6,997 bases of DNA from Cyanobacteriota bacterium (GTDB taxonomy: Bacteria; Cyanobacteriota; Cyanobacteriia; Phormidesmidales; Phormidesmidaceae), in the NCBI GenBank assembly GCA_027483425.1, contig JAIXUR010000604.1:1-6997 (forward strand), given 5' to 3'. A program made the position numbers and the translations under genes. The notes beneath the pieces were generated by a model, which saw only the letters and a program-made list of their open reading frames with translations, was not told the origin of the DNA and did not search any database. Shown in pieces: positions 6,372-6,997 of this stretch; position 1 is the stretch's first letter, and each line of letters opens with the position of its first letter.

Positions 6372-6486
6372 GGCTGCTCTAGGTGCAACTCACGGTCAGA
6401 AGGCCGTAAGATCACTGGCTCTGGAACAGCCGTAACTTTCCTTATGGGTATAACCTAAGACACTCTTTGGCTTTTCAAACAACCTC
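6356..6486. mobile_element. MITE copy 3 (131 bp, diverged interior)
   Basis: It starts GAGGGTGTTTGAAAAGG and ends CTTTTCAAACAACCTC, followed by TTA at 6487-6489. The last 40 or so bases match copy 1 closely (GACACTCTTTGG then the terminal repeat). The middle, about 6378-6443, does not resemble copies 1 and 2, so this is either a second subfamily or an element that has exchanged its core. It lies head-to-tail behind copy 2 and shares its TTA. Confidence 0.85.
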
Positions 6487-6583
6487 TTAAGGTGGATTTC
6501 GTTGAGCGGCGAATCAAGGGTTTCAGCGTTCCAAAAAATTACTGAAGTCAGCGCCATTCAACCCAGGGGTACTCTAGCCTTAG

Positions 6584-6784
6584 ATGCCCTGTTATGACTT
6601 TACTGTGGTAGACATTCCCCAAACCCAGGCCAACACACCTCACGCCCGGCGGCGAGGCAACGGCAAAAAGGATACGGCCAATCAAACTCCACCCCTGAGC
6701 CGCAAAGCAGAGCGGGCGAAAAAGCGCCAGGCGAAAAAGGCGCGCCAAGACCTGATTCAGTACCTGGCGGCAACGCTTTCGTAG
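6584..6784 (+). CDS. N-terminal part of a probable HpsL/O-antigen-ligase-like protein, cut short by a frameshift
   Basis: This 66-codon frame runs MPCYDFTVVDIPQT, then a Lys/Arg-rich stretch (LSRKAERAKKRQAKKARQ, about 39-56), then DLIQYLAATLS and a TAG stop. A basic cytoplasmic N-terminus followed by QYLAATL at the start of a hydrophobic segment is how I recall cyanobacterial HpsL-type proteins beginning. The membrane segment resumes at once in the next frame (FVAGLVGVLLALL). Adding one T to the TTT run at 6777-6779 would join the two parts as TLFVAGLVGVLL without interruption. So this is best read as the 5' end of a gene carrying a one-base deletion, or a sequencing error, rather than an independent small protein. 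GTG at 6605 is an alternative start. No ribosome binding site is evident at either start. Confidence 0.55.
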   Translation: MPCYDFTVVDIPQTQANTPHARRRGNGKKDTANQTPPLSRKAERAKKRQAKKARQDLIQYLAATLS

Positions 6785-6792
6785 CGGGACTA

Positions 6793-6997
6793 GTGGGAGT
6801 GCTGCTGGCCCTGCTGGGGGAACCCAAGTTGGGTCTGGCGGCGGTGGTGGCGATCGCCTGCCTGTCCCTCTCCTTCAGGTACCCCCGCCAGGCCATCTAC
6901 GGGCTGATTATCTACGTACCCTTCGGCGGCACGGTGGTCTACGCCCTGGGGGGCAGTGGTATTTTGCAACTGGCCAAAGACGCCATCTACATTCCAG
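6793..6997 (+). CDS. hpsL: HpsL/O-antigen-ligase-like membrane protein (partial at right edge, apparently frameshifted at its 5' end)
   Basis: The frame is open to the window edge (68 codons from GTG 6793, and open without an ATG or GTG for some distance upstream). It encodes hydrophobic segments: VGVLLALL, GLAAVVAIACLSLSF, and AIYGLIIYVPFGGTVVYALG, then LQLAKDAIYIP. The YVPFGGTVVYALGG and AKDAIYIP motifs resemble the start of cyanobacterial O-antigen-ligase/HpsL proteins, integral membrane proteins tied to export or polymerisation of extracellular (hormogonium) polysaccharide. The hpsL symbol is tentative and rests on recall of the family. If translation starts at GTG 6793, the basic N-terminus in the preceding frame is lost; if the frames are joined, the protein starts at 6584 or 6605. 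Most of the protein lies outside the window. Confidence 0.55.
   Translation, partial: MGVLLALLGEPKLGLAAVVAIACLSLSFRYPRQAIYGLIIYVPFGGTVVYALGGSGILQLAKDAIYIP

Noticed and set aside
382..6486. A composite transposon bounded by MITEs, carrying GH57, kinase, MNT and Uma2
   Set aside because: The outer flanks differ (TAA on the left, TTA on the right), while each copy has its own matching duplication, so the copies inserted separately.
6223..6486. A CRISPR array or tandem repeat
   Set aside because: Only two units of about 130 bp, each with inverted ends and target duplications; no short repeats with regular spacers.
6770..6790. Programmed -1 frameshifting in the HpsL-like gene
   Set aside because: The codons CTT TCG before the stop do not form a slippery heptamer and no strong downstream stem-loop is evident; a one-base deletion is simpler.
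1..6997. tRNA, rRNA or known riboswitch
   Set aside because: No cloverleaf, rRNA core or recognisable riboswitch sequence was seen on either strand.

Overview
The window looks like chromosomal DNA from a cyanobacterium, probably a GC-rich filamentous one. The octamer GCGATCGC (HIP1, a cyanobacterial hallmark) occurs about thirteen times by eye. The gene families also fit: a DUF433/DUF5615 pair, a Uma2-family protein, a GH57/DUF3536 protein, and the start of an HpsL/O-antigen-ligase-like membrane protein. The genus cannot be fixed from the sequence alone.

Layout: on the minus strand, reading right to left, come a solitary MNT-type nucleotidyltransferase (5367-5044), a sensor histidine kinase (4990-3614), a 439-base spacer with stem-loops, an 887-residue GH57/DUF3536 glycoside hydrolase (3174-511), a 130-bp MITE (382-511), and a DUF433 antitoxin-like gene (354-124). 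The DUF433 gene overlaps a DUF5615 PIN-like gene that runs off the left edge. On the plus strand come a Uma2-family nuclease-fold gene (5558-6208), two MITEs in tandem (6223-6486), and the 5' part of a membrane protein gene that appears frameshifted (6584 to the right edge).

The clearest non-coding discovery is a small repeat family of about 130 bp with 16-bp terminal inverted repeats and 3-bp TNA target duplications. There are three copies. One sits exactly in the stop codon of the GH57 gene and recreates that stop. The other two lie head-to-tail, sharing one TTA, and their junction forms a near-perfect palindrome.

The genes do not form one obvious pathway. The GH57 protein is probably a housekeeping alpha-glucan-type enzyme. 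The kinase has no partner response regulator here. The right-edge gene probably belongs to extracellular polysaccharide synthesis. DUF433/DUF5615, MNT and Uma2 are small mobile-type genes common in cyanobacterial genomes. I see no convincing new multi-gene system. The items most worth a second look are the MITE family, the frameshift in the HpsL-like gene, the orphan MNT gene, and the overlapping dyad symmetry between the MNT and Uma2 genes.
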